From: Terriglobia bacterium
GTDB taxonomy: Bacteria; Acidobacteriota; Terriglobia; Terriglobales; Acidobacteriaceae
Assembly (NCBI GenBank): GCA_020073215.1
Contig: JAIQFO010000023.1
Span: forward strand, 1 to 64,000
Length of the DNA stretch: 64,000 nucleotides
Reading direction: 5' to 3'
How positions within the stretch are numbered: the first letter of the stretch is position 1; every line of letters starts with the position of its first letter. The notes under the pieces are model-generated. The model was not told the DNA's origin, searched no databases, and saw only the letters and a list, made by a program, of their open reading frames with translations. Position numbers and translations under genes: made by a program. This document shows positions 52,442-62,589 of the stretch, piece by piece.

Positions 52442-54106
52442 CTAATGAGAAATTTGCAGAACTGTGAAATTGGGACTGCGATACACCACTGGGAAGCGAC
52501 TTTTGAAGAATTCCGCATTTTCGTGGAACTCTTTGACCTTGTCTTGTTCAATGAGTACGTAGTCTACGCGGTACTGTCCTAGAAGATCGATAGCCCGATC
52601 TGAACCTCGAAACATCTCAATCACATCGTGCTCGCGAACACCGTAGTCGAGCCCATGAGTCCAGAGCCAACCTCGGTATCCCATCACGATGCGTCGTCCG
52701 GCCAGACACGAAACCGGACCATTGTGCTTATCCGATGTCAGAAAGATAGCATCGGCCCTGATGTGATCTTTTACAAACTGCGCCAGCGCGATGTCTTCCG
52801 AGGAAAACATTCGCCAGCTCAGGTGTGCCTCTCTCCAGACCGCCACGCTTCCGGTTGCGATCATGGTCGCGACCAAGATCAACGACAGCAAAAGTCCCAG
52901 GAGGCGCGATCTGCGGATAAAAACGTCGAGCATGAGGCCGGTCAAAATACAGCTCATCAAAAACCACCAGAACATCAGCTTAAGATTGTCGTAATCATGT
53001 GGCTGAAAGACCACGAGATTCGAGAGCACGAACAGGCCAACAAATGCAAGATAGAACGTCTTCACCTTCGGTTTTGCGAACCAGTACGCTAGCGCAAAAA
53101 CAAAAATATGGGGGCTCATGTTCTTAAGCCAAAACCACCACAACGAGTCGCTCCCCGTCATCCATCCGAGCTGAGGGCGGAGAAAATGCCCGGCACGACC
53201 AGGCAAGATCCATAACACCTGAGGCAGGGCAATCATAATCATTGGAAGAGAAAACAAGCTCCATGCTCTTACCGTGTCGCTCCAGTCATTACCCTCCACA
53301 AACAATTTAATAAGGAATAAGAATCCGGCAACGATCGTGAGCGCCACAAACGTGTGGAAGTGAACCAATGGCAAGCACGAGAGGAGAACTCCAGCGTAGA
53401 ACAGACTTTTTCGATTGGAGGTCTTCCAGTAGATCCACAACAGCATGATTGCGAGAGTTCCGATGCAGAAGCCGAAATCGGCAGCCCTTTGCGGTAAGAA
53501 AAGGTCGCTAACGAAATTTGAAAAGCGCAGGTTGTGCTCAGCAAGATGGGAATAATCATTACGCAGGACAGTCAACGGCAATGACCCTTTCACCGCACTA
53601 CGGTAATCGCTCCACAGATAGAACATTCCCACGATGCTGCCGTTGAACAGAACCAAAAAGACTGGGGAAACCGAACCCATCGCGCTGGCGCCCGCACTGC
53701 GGGCAAGAAGGTATAGCGCGACGATAAATCCCAGTATGCTCAGCAGGGAAGGCAGAATCAGGCTTGCTTGAAGACTTATGCCGCGCCGAACTAACAATGC
53801 ACTGATCAGATCCGGAACAAAGGGATAAGAAAGCCTGCTTCCTGGAAAGATCGGGTTCTCCCTGACCGCGGCCGGTCCTCGCTGAGCAAAGTTGGAAATC
53901 ATGGAAAGGTGCCATGCCAGGTCTCCCCACGTGCTACCTCCCGAATACAAGCCATCCGCCTTCTGCGCCAGCATGTGTGTCGAGAGCAATTGAAAAAAAA
54001 GAAACGCGAAAAATACCACCAGAAACAATATGGGGAACGCCTCGCGTAGGGTGCTACGTTTTAGCAATAGGCCCTCCGGTTCACTTACCAGTGCCATTCG
54101 CCGCAT
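52442..54106 (-). CDS. Polytopic membrane protein, probable GT-C-like glycosyltransferase
   Basis: Many TM helices; sits directly before, and overlaps, another GT-like gene. Confidence 0.65.
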   Translation of the reverse strand: MRRMALVSEPEGLLLKRSTLREAFPILFLVVFFAFLFFQLLSTHMLAQKADGLYSGGSTWGDLAWHLSMISNFAQRGPAAVRENPIFPGSRLSYPFVPDLISALLVRRGISLQASLILPSLLSILGFIVALYLLARSAGASAMGSVSPVFLVLFNGSIVGMFYLWSDYRSAVKGSLPLTVLRNDYSHLAEHNLRFSNFVSDLFLPQRAADFGFCIGTLAIMLLWIYWKTSNRKSLFYAGVLLSCLPLVHFHTFVALTIVAGFLFLIKLFVEGNDWSDTVRAWSLFSLPMIMIALPQVLWILPGRAGHFLRPQLGWMTGSDSLWWFWLKNMSPHIFVFALAYWFAKPKVKTFYLAFVGLFVLSNLVVFQPHDYDNLKLMFWWFLMSCILTGLMLDVFIRRSRLLGLLLSLILVATMIATGSVAVWREAHLSWRMFSSEDIALAQFVKDHIRADAIFLTSDKHNGPVSCLAGRRIVMGYRGWLWTHGLDYGVREHDVIEMFRGSDRAIDLLGQYRVDYVLIEQDKVKEFHENAEFFKSRFPVVYRSPNFTVLQISH

Positions 54107-55736
54107 ATAGAACGAGTTGCACCCCGGGTCTCATGGGATACGTGCCGATCAGTCGATAGTGGTCGGCGAGCAAGAGTCGAAGCTCTGGGAGTTGGCGAAC
54201 CGATGCGATCACCATTGAGGCATTCGTCGCGAGAGGCTTTCCGAAGTAGGCTGTATTTTTGTAATTGCGCAAATACCATGGTAAGGGCCAATACTCAGGT
54301 GCCATTATCGCAACGCTTGTATTGTTTCCCGCCCCATTAAGGTCGGCGAAGCGTTCGACCTGTTGCACGAGATCGAGGAATCCTCTTTGTGTCTGAACAT
54401 AGGGGTAGACATAATGGTCGTCGTCATAATGGTAAAAGTTCAACTGCGCGGACTGATATAACGTAAATAGTAAAGTCCCCGCAATGACACTGACTGGGAC
54501 CAACCTTCGCCACATCTTCCCGGACACGGGAAACGTAGCATTCCATAGTTGCTCTGCCGCATATCCAGCAGCCAGGGACATCGGAAGAAGTGCATTCTCC
54601 AGGATCCAAGGCGTCTTATAGGGCAATAGGGAATAGGCAAAAAGAAGCGTGAAACTCCATAGCCCGGCAAACAGCGCGAAACGGTTTCGTCGATGAAAAA
54701 GCGCGAGTGCGGTTCCGCACGTCGCCGAGAAAAGGATGACCGGTTCTTCTCGAAGCAGCCAGTTTAGATAGGCGTACCAAGGTGCCCTATGCTGAGACAT
54801 TCCGGTCCGAAACCAGTAGCTGTAGGTCCTCACTGCAGCTCGAATGCCCTCGGATGTATCGCTCAGGAACGAAGAGAAGAACAGAAACGTACAAGCCGCA
54901 AAGAGCGCGACCGAACCAGATAGAAGGAGAACGATGCGCTGCCATCCGCCAAACTCGCTGGCAGATAGTTTGGTGGGACTTGGGACTAGAAGCACCGTTA
55001 ACAGAGCCGCGATGGCGATCGCCGCCAGCGAAATCGGAGCCGTTTCCTTGGTTGAGAACATCAGCGCAGCCGCAATCGAGCCGAGCAGAAGTGGCCTAGG
55101 GCGCCGCGTATCATAAAATTGCACGCCGCATGCGACCAGCCACAGGGTAAAGAATCCCAGCAACGTCTCGTGAATGAAATCGCGAGAGAGGTATACCATT
55201 CCAGGCGAGAACGCGAGAAGCCCTGCCGCAAATAGAACGCCGACTTGTCCAAGTCGGTCACGGAATCGGAATACCAGGCCAACTATGCCCAGACCAAAAA
55301 GCGCTGGCACTAGCCTGATTGCCGATGTGGTTGGTCCCTCAACATTGAACAAGAGGTTGTTCATACTGGAACTGATCAGCGCGAAGTAGTAAAGAGTCGG
55401 ACCGTGATAATTGGCGGCATTGTAGCGATAAATCCCTTCGCGGAATAGACCCAGGAGAAAAAAGCCATTGACCGCCTCGTCATGGTGCAGCGGTTTCAGC
55501 GCTAGTTGCGACAGGCGGAGAAAGGCGGCGATCGCCAAGACGGTGGCCGTGGCAACCACGCGCAGCATTCGGGGCGAGTGCGCAGAGGATCCGTTCGTCC
55601 GCAGCCCACTGAGTTTCGGACGGCCGAGCGAAATCAAGGCGGCGCCGGTGATCAGGATGGCTGAAGAAAGCCGTGACTTCCGCCAGATCGATGCAAGAGT
55701 TGGAAAAACAAAACCATCCGTTCGAGCGATCGACAT
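54081..55736 (-). CDS. Polytopic GT39/Agl23-like (TIGR03663-like) membrane protein
   Basis: FLRLSQLALKPLHHDEAVNGFFLLGLFREGIYRYNAANYHGPTLYYF. Confidence 0.75.
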   Translation of the reverse strand: MSIARTDGFVFPTLASIWRKSRLSSAILITGAALISLGRPKLSGLRTNGSSAHSPRMLRVVATATVLAIAAFLRLSQLALKPLHHDEAVNGFFLLGLFREGIYRYNAANYHGPTLYYFALISSSMNNLLFNVEGPTTSAIRLVPALFGLGIVGLVFRFRDRLGQVGVLFAAGLLAFSPGMVYLSRDFIHETLLGFFTLWLVACGVQFYDTRRPRPLLLGSIAAALMFSTKETAPISLAAIAIAALLTVLLVPSPTKLSASEFGGWQRIVLLLSGSVALFAACTFLFFSSFLSDTSEGIRAAVRTYSYWFRTGMSQHRAPWYAYLNWLLREEPVILFSATCGTALALFHRRNRFALFAGLWSFTLLFAYSLLPYKTPWILENALLPMSLAAGYAAEQLWNATFPVSGKMWRRLVPVSVIAGTLLFTLYQSAQLNFYHYDDDHYVYPYVQTQRGFLDLVQQVERFADLNGAGNNTSVAIMAPEYWPLPWYLRNYKNTAYFGKPLATNASMVIASVRQLPELRLLLADHYRLIGTYPMRPGVQLVLYAANGTGK

Positions 55737-56134
55737 AGCCCCCTATTATGCGCGAAAATCACAAATCCCACGCTACAGTAGGGTGGCACTCATCGTGTCA
55801 AGATGAATGTACTTGCAGCAGTTGCAAAAGCTTGCAATGTGGCTTCCTCTCCAGACCAGCAGGCGGTAGCCGGCACCCTGGGGCTCCAGAGTATAGGACG
55901 TTCGATTTGTGCCTAAGCCGGATCCGCGCAGAAAGCTCGGCGGACAGAGACAGAAATCGAAGCAATGCCCTATCTAGCATCCGCTCACTGAAGTCTTGAC
56001 TTCGGGCACAAGCAGCGGTAGAGTCTTGCGGCGTGGGTGCGTGTCTCGCTTGCACGCAGATGTGCCATCTCCCCCTTTCATTCATTGTCGTCAGGTCTGA
56101 TCTAGAGCAACCAGTCCGCTCAAAGAGGTTCCAC

Positions 56135-58255
56135 ATGAGTCGCCACACGTCTAAGAACTGTATTTGTGCGCTTTTGTGCCTTTCGATAATTCTCGTTTGC
56201 GACGCACGATCGATGGCACAGACAAACGTCCATGGGCAGTGGAGAACTCTGCCTTATCTCATGCCCATCAATCCCGTGCACGCCGCGCTTCTCGCCAATG
56301 GCCAAGTGCTGGTGGTGGCGGGATCGGGAAACTGCCCCCCTTCGCAAGCAGGTTGTCCGTCGGGTCCGCCCTATGGTCCGTCGAATAACTCCGGGGCGTT
56401 GCTGTGGGATCCGAACAGCGGAACCATCACTCAGTTTTCATTGTCCTGGGACATGTTCTGCAATGGCATGGTGCTTTTGCAGGATGGACGCGCCCTGATC
56501 GACAGCGGCACAATCCAGTATGACCCCTTCCACGGGGAGCTTAGCGTCGCCGCCTTCGATCCGGCCACAAACCTTTTCAGCAACCTTCAAAACATGGCGC
56601 ACGGCCGCTGGTATCCCACCGTGTTGACACTGGGGGACGGGCGTGTGATGGCATTTTCCGGCCTGAACGAGACCGGATCCACCAACACTGCCGTGGAGTT
56701 CTACACCATCGGCTCAGGCTGGAGCCAGCAGTACCCCGCATCCTGGACACCGGACCTTTACCCACGCCTGCACCTTTTGCCTAATGGCAAGGTGTTCTAC
56801 TCTGGAGCCCAAACCACCTCTAAGATGTTCGATCCAGCGACCACGACGTGGAATACGAACGTCGCTAACACAAACTACAGTGGAACGCGAACCTACGGCA
56901 CATCGGTATTGCTCCCGTTGACGCTGGCCAGCAACTACGATCCGAAAGTGATCATCATGGGCGGCCACAGTCCGGCGACCAATACCAGCGAGATCATCGA
57001 TATGGGCGCGCCCACGCCGGCGTGGCAGTACGGGCCCAATATGAGCGAGGCGCGCATTGAGATGAATGCGGTGATTTTGCCGGATGGCAGTGTGCTGGCC
57101 GTAGGCGGTTCGGTAAATGACGAAGACACAAGTACCGCCAGCTTGAACGCGGACCTGCTGGGACCTGACCCGAACAATCCCGGCAACTATATCTTTTCGT
57201 CCGCGGGGGCGAACGCTTATGCTCGTTTGTACCACTCGGTGGCTCTGCTGCTTCCGGATGCGACGGTGTGGCTTGCGGGCGGCAATCCTCAGCGTGGCAC
57301 CTACGCGCAGCAGATGGAGATTTATCAACCGCCCTACCTATTCAACTCCACCGGAGCGCTGGCGTATCGGCCCTCAATCACCAGCGCGCCAAGTTCCATT
57401 TCCTACGGGAATACATTCCCGGTGCAAACCCCGGATGCCGCGACCATCACCCGTGTCGTTCTCGTGCGTAACGGAACCGTGACCCATGCCTTCGGCATGG
57501 ACCAGCGCGAGGTGGAGTTGTCCTTCACGGCACAGAGTGGATCTCTAACCGTTACGGCCCCGCCAAACGGCAACATCGCTCCTCCCGGCTACTACATGCT
57601 GTTTCTCTTGAACAGCTCGGGAGTACCCTCAGTGGCGACGTTTGTGCAGGTGGTTTCGCAGCCAGACTTCTCAGTAACCGCCACTCCCTCTTCCCAGACA
57701 GTGCCTCCGGGAACCGGCACGAGCTATACCGTGACGGTGACACCCTACAACGGATTTAATGGAACCGTGACTTTCAACGTATCGGGCTTGCCTTCCGGTG
57801 CGACTGCGACTTTTAATCCGAGTTCCGTTACGGGTTCTGGATCCTCCACCATGTCTGTGAACACGTCGAGTTCGACGCCGGCGGGTAGTTATCCGCTGAC
57901 GATCACGGCAACCAGCGGCAACCTCACGCACACCACGCAAGTTACCCTGGTCGTGGCGGATTTCTCGATCTCTGCATCTCCAAGCAGTCAGACTGTCAAT
58001 CGAGGTTCGAAGACGACTTACACAGTATCGGTGACGGCCCTGGGACCGTTCTCTGCTGCTGTTAATTTCAGCGTAAGCGGATTACCCGCTCGTACCAACT
58101 CCTCGTTCACGCCGGCCTCGGTCACGGGGTCCGGCAACTCAACACTAACGATATCAACCAAGCCGAGAACCCCGACTGGGACCTATCCCCTGACAATCAA
58201 GGCGACCGGTGCAGGTCTCACACATTCGACGACTGTGAACCTGGTAGTTAAGTGA
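56135..58255 (+). CDS. Galactose/glyoxal-oxidase-like copper radical oxidase with two C-terminal Ig-like repeats
   Basis: FCNGMVLLQDGRALIDSG, GRWYPTVLTLGDGRVMAFSG, ARLYHSVALLLPDATVWLAGGNPQ, VTHAFGMDQREVEL; two SVTATPSSQTV../SISASPSSQTV.. repeats. Confidence 0.85.
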   Translation: MSRHTSKNCICALLCLSIILVCDARSMAQTNVHGQWRTLPYLMPINPVHAALLANGQVLVVAGSGNCPPSQAGCPSGPPYGPSNNSGALLWDPNSGTITQFSLSWDMFCNGMVLLQDGRALIDSGTIQYDPFHGELSVAAFDPATNLFSNLQNMAHGRWYPTVLTLGDGRVMAFSGLNETGSTNTAVEFYTIGSGWSQQYPASWTPDLYPRLHLLPNGKVFYSGAQTTSKMFDPATTTWNTNVANTNYSGTRTYGTSVLLPLTLASNYDPKVIIMGGHSPATNTSEIIDMGAPTPAWQYGPNMSEARIEMNAVILPDGSVLAVGGSVNDEDTSTASLNADLLGPDPNNPGNYIFSSAGANAYARLYHSVALLLPDATVWLAGGNPQRGTYAQQMEIYQPPYLFNSTGALAYRPSITSAPSSISYGNTFPVQTPDAATITRVVLVRNGTVTHAFGMDQREVELSFTAQSGSLTVTAPPNGNIAPPGYYMLFLLNSSGVPSVATFVQVVSQPDFSVTATPSSQTVPPGTGTSYTVTVTPYNGFNGTVTFNVSGLPSGATATFNPSSVTGSGSSTMSVNTSSSTPAGSYPLTITATSGNLTHTTQVTLVVADFSISASPSSQTVNRGSKTTYTVSVTALGPFSAAVNFSVSGLPARTNSSFTPASVTGSGNSTLTISTKPRTPTGTYPLTIKATGAGLTHSTTVNLVVK

Positions 58256-58288
58256 TGGCAGAAGTTCTAGTTCCAAGGGAGAGCCACT

Positions 58289-58762
58289 ATGACCAGTAAA
58301 GTCTTCTCGTCCCGCATTTTGCTGCTCTCGTTGCTGTGGTTGCTGGTGACGACAGGAACTTCCCTATGCTCCGCCCGGCCGGCCGACGGTCAGAGCAAGC
58401 CGCCCAGTTCGGCGCCGCCGGCAGCGACTGATTTCACAGGCACATGGTCGGGCACTTTCTTTTCGAAACATGCGAATGTTGCGCCCTTCACCATGACGGT
58501 GGTCATTAATGCCGATTCGCACGGACACCTTGTCGGCGCCTCCACCCTCAGTTCCGACTGCCTGAAAAATGTCCGCCTTGAAGTTACCGTCAAAGGTGCC
58601 CAGATCACGCTTGCGGGCAGCGATAACGAAGGGGACAACATCATGGTCCGCGGTATTGTCGACGGCGCGGGCACAATGCTGAAGGCGAACTACATTCTTA
58701 ACGGTAGTGCCTCCGGAAGATGCGAAACCGATGACGGAACCGGCAACCTGGCGAAACGCTAA
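58289..58762 (+). CDS. Secreted hypothetical protein
   Basis: N-terminal signal; DFTGTWSGTFFSKHANVAPFTMTVVINADSHGHLVG. Confidence 0.75.
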   Translation: MTSKVFSSRILLLSLLWLLVTTGTSLCSARPADGQSKPPSSAPPAATDFTGTWSGTFFSKHANVAPFTMTVVINADSHGHLVGASTLSSDCLKNVRLEVTVKGAQITLAGSDNEGDNIMVRGIVDGAGTMLKANYILNGSASGRCETDDGTGNLAKR

Positions 58763-58905
58763 GGCCAGCCTCGGCATCAATCGGCAGTGGGACCGCGAGC
58801 ATATCTCGCTACCGGAGGGGCGTCCCGTTCCTGCCTCTGGGGCGTTTCCCAATTGCGTCACATTGATCTAACCTATCGCACATTATTTTCCAACACGGAG
58901 TTCAC

Positions 58906-60051
58906 GTGATCACTTCTCGTAGAGGCTTCCTTCGGTTGCTGGGCGCCGGTACTACCGCTGGGATCGCGATGCCCTGGCCCATCATGGCTGCGTCCCGTGC
59001 AATCGCGTTCGAACCACCCGCCCAGGATGATGGCTTCATCCGCTTGAACAACAATGAAAATGCTTACGGCCCTTCGCCAAAGGTGGAGGAGGTCATAAGG
59101 TCTTCAAGCGCCGGCGCGAACCGCTATCCCTTTAGGGAATACCGATGGTTGCGAGAGAAGATTGCGGGCGTGAACCACGTGAAGCCGGAGCAGGTGCTGC
59201 TGGGCTGCGGATCGACCGAGATCCTGCGCATGGCCGCTTTCGCGTTTCTCGGCCGTGGCAAACAGTTGATTCAGGCTTCCCCCACCTTCGAAGCCATCGA
59301 ACACTACGCGCGTTCGGCTGAGTCTGAAGTCGTGTCGGTGCGCCTGACCCCGGCATTTGCCCACGACCTTGATGGCATGCTGGCCCATGCCAGTGCTTCA
59401 AACACGCTGGTCTACATCTGCAATCCCAATAATCCTACGGCGTCCCTGACTCCCCGGAAAGACATAGAGAGCTTCATACGTAAGCTTCCCGGGTCAACGT
59501 TTGTCATCATCGACGAGGCCTATCACCATTACGCGGGCCAGTCGGGCATGTATGCCTCGTTCATTGATCGGCCACTCGATGATGAAAGGGTGATCGTGAC
59601 TCGGACGTTCTCCAAGGTCTATGGCCTTGCGGGCTTAAGGCTGGGTTACGCGGTGGCTTCGCCGAAAGTAATTTTGCAGATGCAGAAATTCGCGACCGAA
59701 GCCAGCATCAATGCGATCGTGACACAAGCGGCCGCAGCCGCACTGGACGATGTCGATGCAACCGCTGATTTCATCCAGCGCAATACCAACGACCGCCAGG
59801 AATTTTTCAATCAGGCGATGGCGCGCGCGGTCAAACCCATCGATTCGCACGCCAATTTCGTGATGATGAATACCTTCCACCCGGCGGAGGAGGTGATCGA
59901 GCACTTCCGTAAGAACAACATCTTGATCGGACGTCATTTCCCGGCGCTCGACACACACGTTCGTATTTCTTTGGGCCGCCCAGAAGAAATGAGCGCATTC
60001 TGGCGCGCGTGGGATACCCTGCCCTACCCGAAACACTCCATGCAGCACTGA
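58906..60051 (+). CDS. Tat-signal HisC-like aminotransferase class I/II
   Basis: SRRGFLRLLGAGTTAGIAM Tat-type signal; RTFSKVYGLAGLRLGYAVA PLP-lysine region; YICNPNNPT. Confidence 0.88.
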   Translation: MITSRRGFLRLLGAGTTAGIAMPWPIMAASRAIAFEPPAQDDGFIRLNNNENAYGPSPKVEEVIRSSSAGANRYPFREYRWLREKIAGVNHVKPEQVLLGCGSTEILRMAAFAFLGRGKQLIQASPTFEAIEHYARSAESEVVSVRLTPAFAHDLDGMLAHASASNTLVYICNPNNPTASLTPRKDIESFIRKLPGSTFVIIDEAYHHYAGQSGMYASFIDRPLDDERVIVTRTFSKVYGLAGLRLGYAVASPKVILQMQKFATEASINAIVTQAAAAALDDVDATADFIQRNTNDRQEFFNQAMARAVKPIDSHANFVMMNTFHPAEEVIEHFRKNNILIGRHFPALDTHVRISLGRPEEMSAFWRAWDTLPYPKHSMQH

Positions 60052-60239
60052 GCGGAAGCAATCGCGAAACCCGTTACAAGCTGTTACATCCCGTGAATGC
60101 CAGAAAGAAAAGACCCCTCGTTCCAATGTTGGCGCGCACCAGGGGTTTCGGAACGATTACTTGGTGTTGCCGGGCGCCAGCACATCGACCATTGCGTCCG
60201 TTGCGGTGCCGCTGCCCACGGGTGAGGAGCATGAAAATC

Positions 60240-60260
60240 TGGCGGAGAGAGTGGGATTCG
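60240..60260 (-). repeat. tRNA-Ser 3'-end-like fragment, direct repeat copy 2
   Basis: tggcggagagagtgggattcg identical to 51254-51274. Confidence 0.8.
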
Positions 60261-60421
60261 CACACTAAGCGATATTGATAACACGTAACTTACTGAATTG
60301 TAAATGGGCACAAAGGGCACAAAGAGCACGATGTGCAGATCGGCAGCACAAATTAGCACAATCTTCTGTAGTGAGTTTGTTTAAACACACGGACAGGGGG
60401 CGCGGCAGGCGCGAGAGCAAA

Positions 60422-60706
60422 CCATTTGCAGTAGAAAGTCCCCCTCGGGGTGTACACAAAAGCGGGCAAAAACTACACTAATGTAGTAGGAACGATTCAC
60501 CGTGTCTTGTGGACAGTGTTTAAACGATGTAATTGGTCACAAAAAAGATGGGGATCGAGTGTACACAAAACTCGAAAAAAGTGGGGCTACTGTAATAGAC
60601 GGGATTTTCGCCATGCTAGAGGTCATCGACCGGCCCGACTCATGATCCTATGCCATCCCTGACTCCCCAGCGAGGCGATTGTGGGGGGACTTTCTAGAGC
60701 AAATGG
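60422..60706. mobile_element. 285-bp segment bounded by 23-bp imperfect inverted repeats, MITE-like candidate
   Basis: ccatttgcagtagaaagtccccc (60422-60444) versus gggggactttctagagcaaatgg (60684-60706); 21/23 complementary; no ORF. Confidence 0.5.
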
Positions 60707-61121
60707 CAAGCAGCACGGCTGGGCGGGGGAATGCCACCAAAGTTTTTGGCAACCGGGGAGGAAGAGCGAAGAAGGGTAAGTTGTTGAAACTCCCCGCATA
60801 CGGCGCAAGCGCACAGAAAACCCACAAAAGCCCATATATCCGTTAGTGTAACGATTATAGGTAATTCATCACAAGGGGGTGTGATGATAATCACATTCCT
60901 ATTTAAACGATGTGTTGGACCGCCGTTGGCATTCTGCCTACTGGGAACGCTGGCTTGCAAATAAGACTCATGCACAATCGACAGTACCTCAAACATCTAT
61001 TCCAGCTCTTTGTTCTCTGTCTTGAGAACATACTACTAAGATTGAAACTGCGTTTGGCAAAGAGAACAGTAAAGGTCAATCCGCATAACTTTCGCTGGTA
61101 TGTGGACCCACGCCATGAGTA

Positions 61122-61496
61122 ATGAACGTGCCTTATAAACTCACGAAACCCTGCGCCCATCCTGGTTGCTCTGCTCTAGTTGACAGTCGCTATTGTCCTG
61201 AGCATCAAAGCGAATTGAGAAAGAGACAGGATGCAGGCAGACCCACAGCCAGCCAGCGAGGATACGATAGCAAGTGGCAAATCTACACAGCAGACTACCT
61301 TAAACAGCATCCTTATTGTATCGACCCTTACCGCAAGCATGACATCCGAGTCCCTAGTCAAGTAGTCGATCACAAGGTACCTCATAAGGGAGACCTAAGA
61401 CTCTTCTGGGATAGAAGGAATCACCAACCTCTCTGCTTGTCTTGCCACAATTACAAGACAGCTACCGAAGATGGCGGCTTTGGTCGTAAGTCATAA
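61122..61496 (+). CDS. HNH endonuclease (phage-type)
   Basis: CAHPGCSALVDSRYCPEHQ; RGYDSKWQ; VVDHKVPHKGDLRLFWDRRNHQPLCLSCHNYKTATEDGG. Confidence 0.88.
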   Translation: MNVPYKLTKPCAHPGCSALVDSRYCPEHQSELRKRQDAGRPTASQRGYDSKWQIYTADYLKQHPYCIDPYRKHDIRVPSQVVDHKVPHKGDLRLFWDRRNHQPLCLSCHNYKTATEDGGFGRKS

Positions 61497-61942
61497 GCAA
61501 TAAAAGACATAGGCAGGGGCACCTCAAATCTCTAGCATCCTTGCTACTAGACCGCACGCGAAGTAAGGCGAGAGCGACAGGCCGAAATCTTATGAAAAAA
61601 TCGCCCATAAAACTTTATGAGTTTTCGATATGGAAAGTCCCAATGGCATCTTTTAACCTGAAGTCTCTGTCAGAGCTCATCCAGACAACTGATGACTGAC
61701 GGCCGATTAGTTGGCTGAAGGCCGAGATTTCGTTTCAAATCATATGACATCAACCACTTGCCGAGAAAACAAAGCCCGCACGGAGGTGCCTGAGGAATGC
61801 TGCGAGAATGGCGGCCTCGGCGCATTCGATGACGATTGCAGGGACACGTTTATGACACGGTCCCCAGTGCTTGTTCGGTTCCACCGTTCGACCACTGAAA
61901 ACTGGCATGAAAGCAAAACCCAGCTCACAAATCGAAACCCGT

Positions 61943-61972
61943 TATCAATGAGCGCTATGGGGATTTCACAAC
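61943..61972. repeat. Family E repeat copy 1
   Basis: acccgttatcaatgagcgctatggggattt. Confidence 0.6.
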
Positions 61973-62031
61973 AGCTATCTGACCCGAAGGCGTACGCTGG
62001 AAACGCCTGATCTCGTCGAGGAGGTTTACGA

Positions 62032-62535
62032 ATGAGACGATTGGCGATCGGTGTCACCATTCTTCTCTGCACTGTGGTGCAGATCTGCGCGTCGCAACCG
62101 AACCCGGCGACGCCGAGCACGCCGAAGTCGGTGCTGGAAGCATACATCGCGGCATGGAATCGCCGTGACTTCGCAGCCTTCGACAAGCTTCTTACTGCGG
62201 ACGCGATCCACGAAGACGTGGGCTCAGGCGTTCATGCCAAAGGCCGCGCCGAGATTAAGGAATGGTTGCGCACCTGCCTTCGATCCGAGCCGGATTTCAA
62301 GTGGCAGTTAACCAACGTATTCCAATCCGGGTCCTACGTCGCCGCAGAGTGGACGTGGACGGCTACGCACACCGGAGACAGCCCCATCGGGCCGGTTGTA
62401 GGCATGCACATATCGCAACGTGGCGCCACCATCGCAATCATCGAAAACGGCCGCATCAAGCGAATTACCGATTACTCCGATGAGGCGAGCAGCTACCCAA
62501 AGCCAGTCTCCAAGCCGGCGCCAGCGGGAAATTGA
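62032..62535 (+). CDS. Secreted SnoaL/NTF2-like protein
   Basis: Signal peptide; VLEAYIAAWNRRDFAAFDKLLTADAIHEDVGSGVHAKGRAEIKEWLR. Confidence 0.82.
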   Translation: MRRLAIGVTILLCTVVQICASQPNPATPSTPKSVLEAYIAAWNRRDFAAFDKLLTADAIHEDVGSGVHAKGRAEIKEWLRTCLRSEPDFKWQLTNVFQSGSYVAAEWTWTATHTGDSPIGPVVGMHISQRGATIAIIENGRIKRITDYSDEASSYPKPVSKPAPAGN

Positions 62536-62540
62536 CGCGT

Positions 62541-62589
62541 TAACACTCAGAACCCGGTCAATGAGTGTTATGGGGATTTTTCGCCAACA
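62541..62589. repeat. Family E repeat copy 2 / terminator-like hairpin
   Basis: aacactc-agaacccggtcaat-gagtgtt-atggggattttt; 7-bp perfect stem just after the 62535 stop. Confidence 0.65.

Noticed and set aside
60910-61122. 70-aa ORF MCWTAVGILPTGN...
   Set aside because: No motif or convincing ribosome-binding site in a degraded low-GC region; coding status unsupported.
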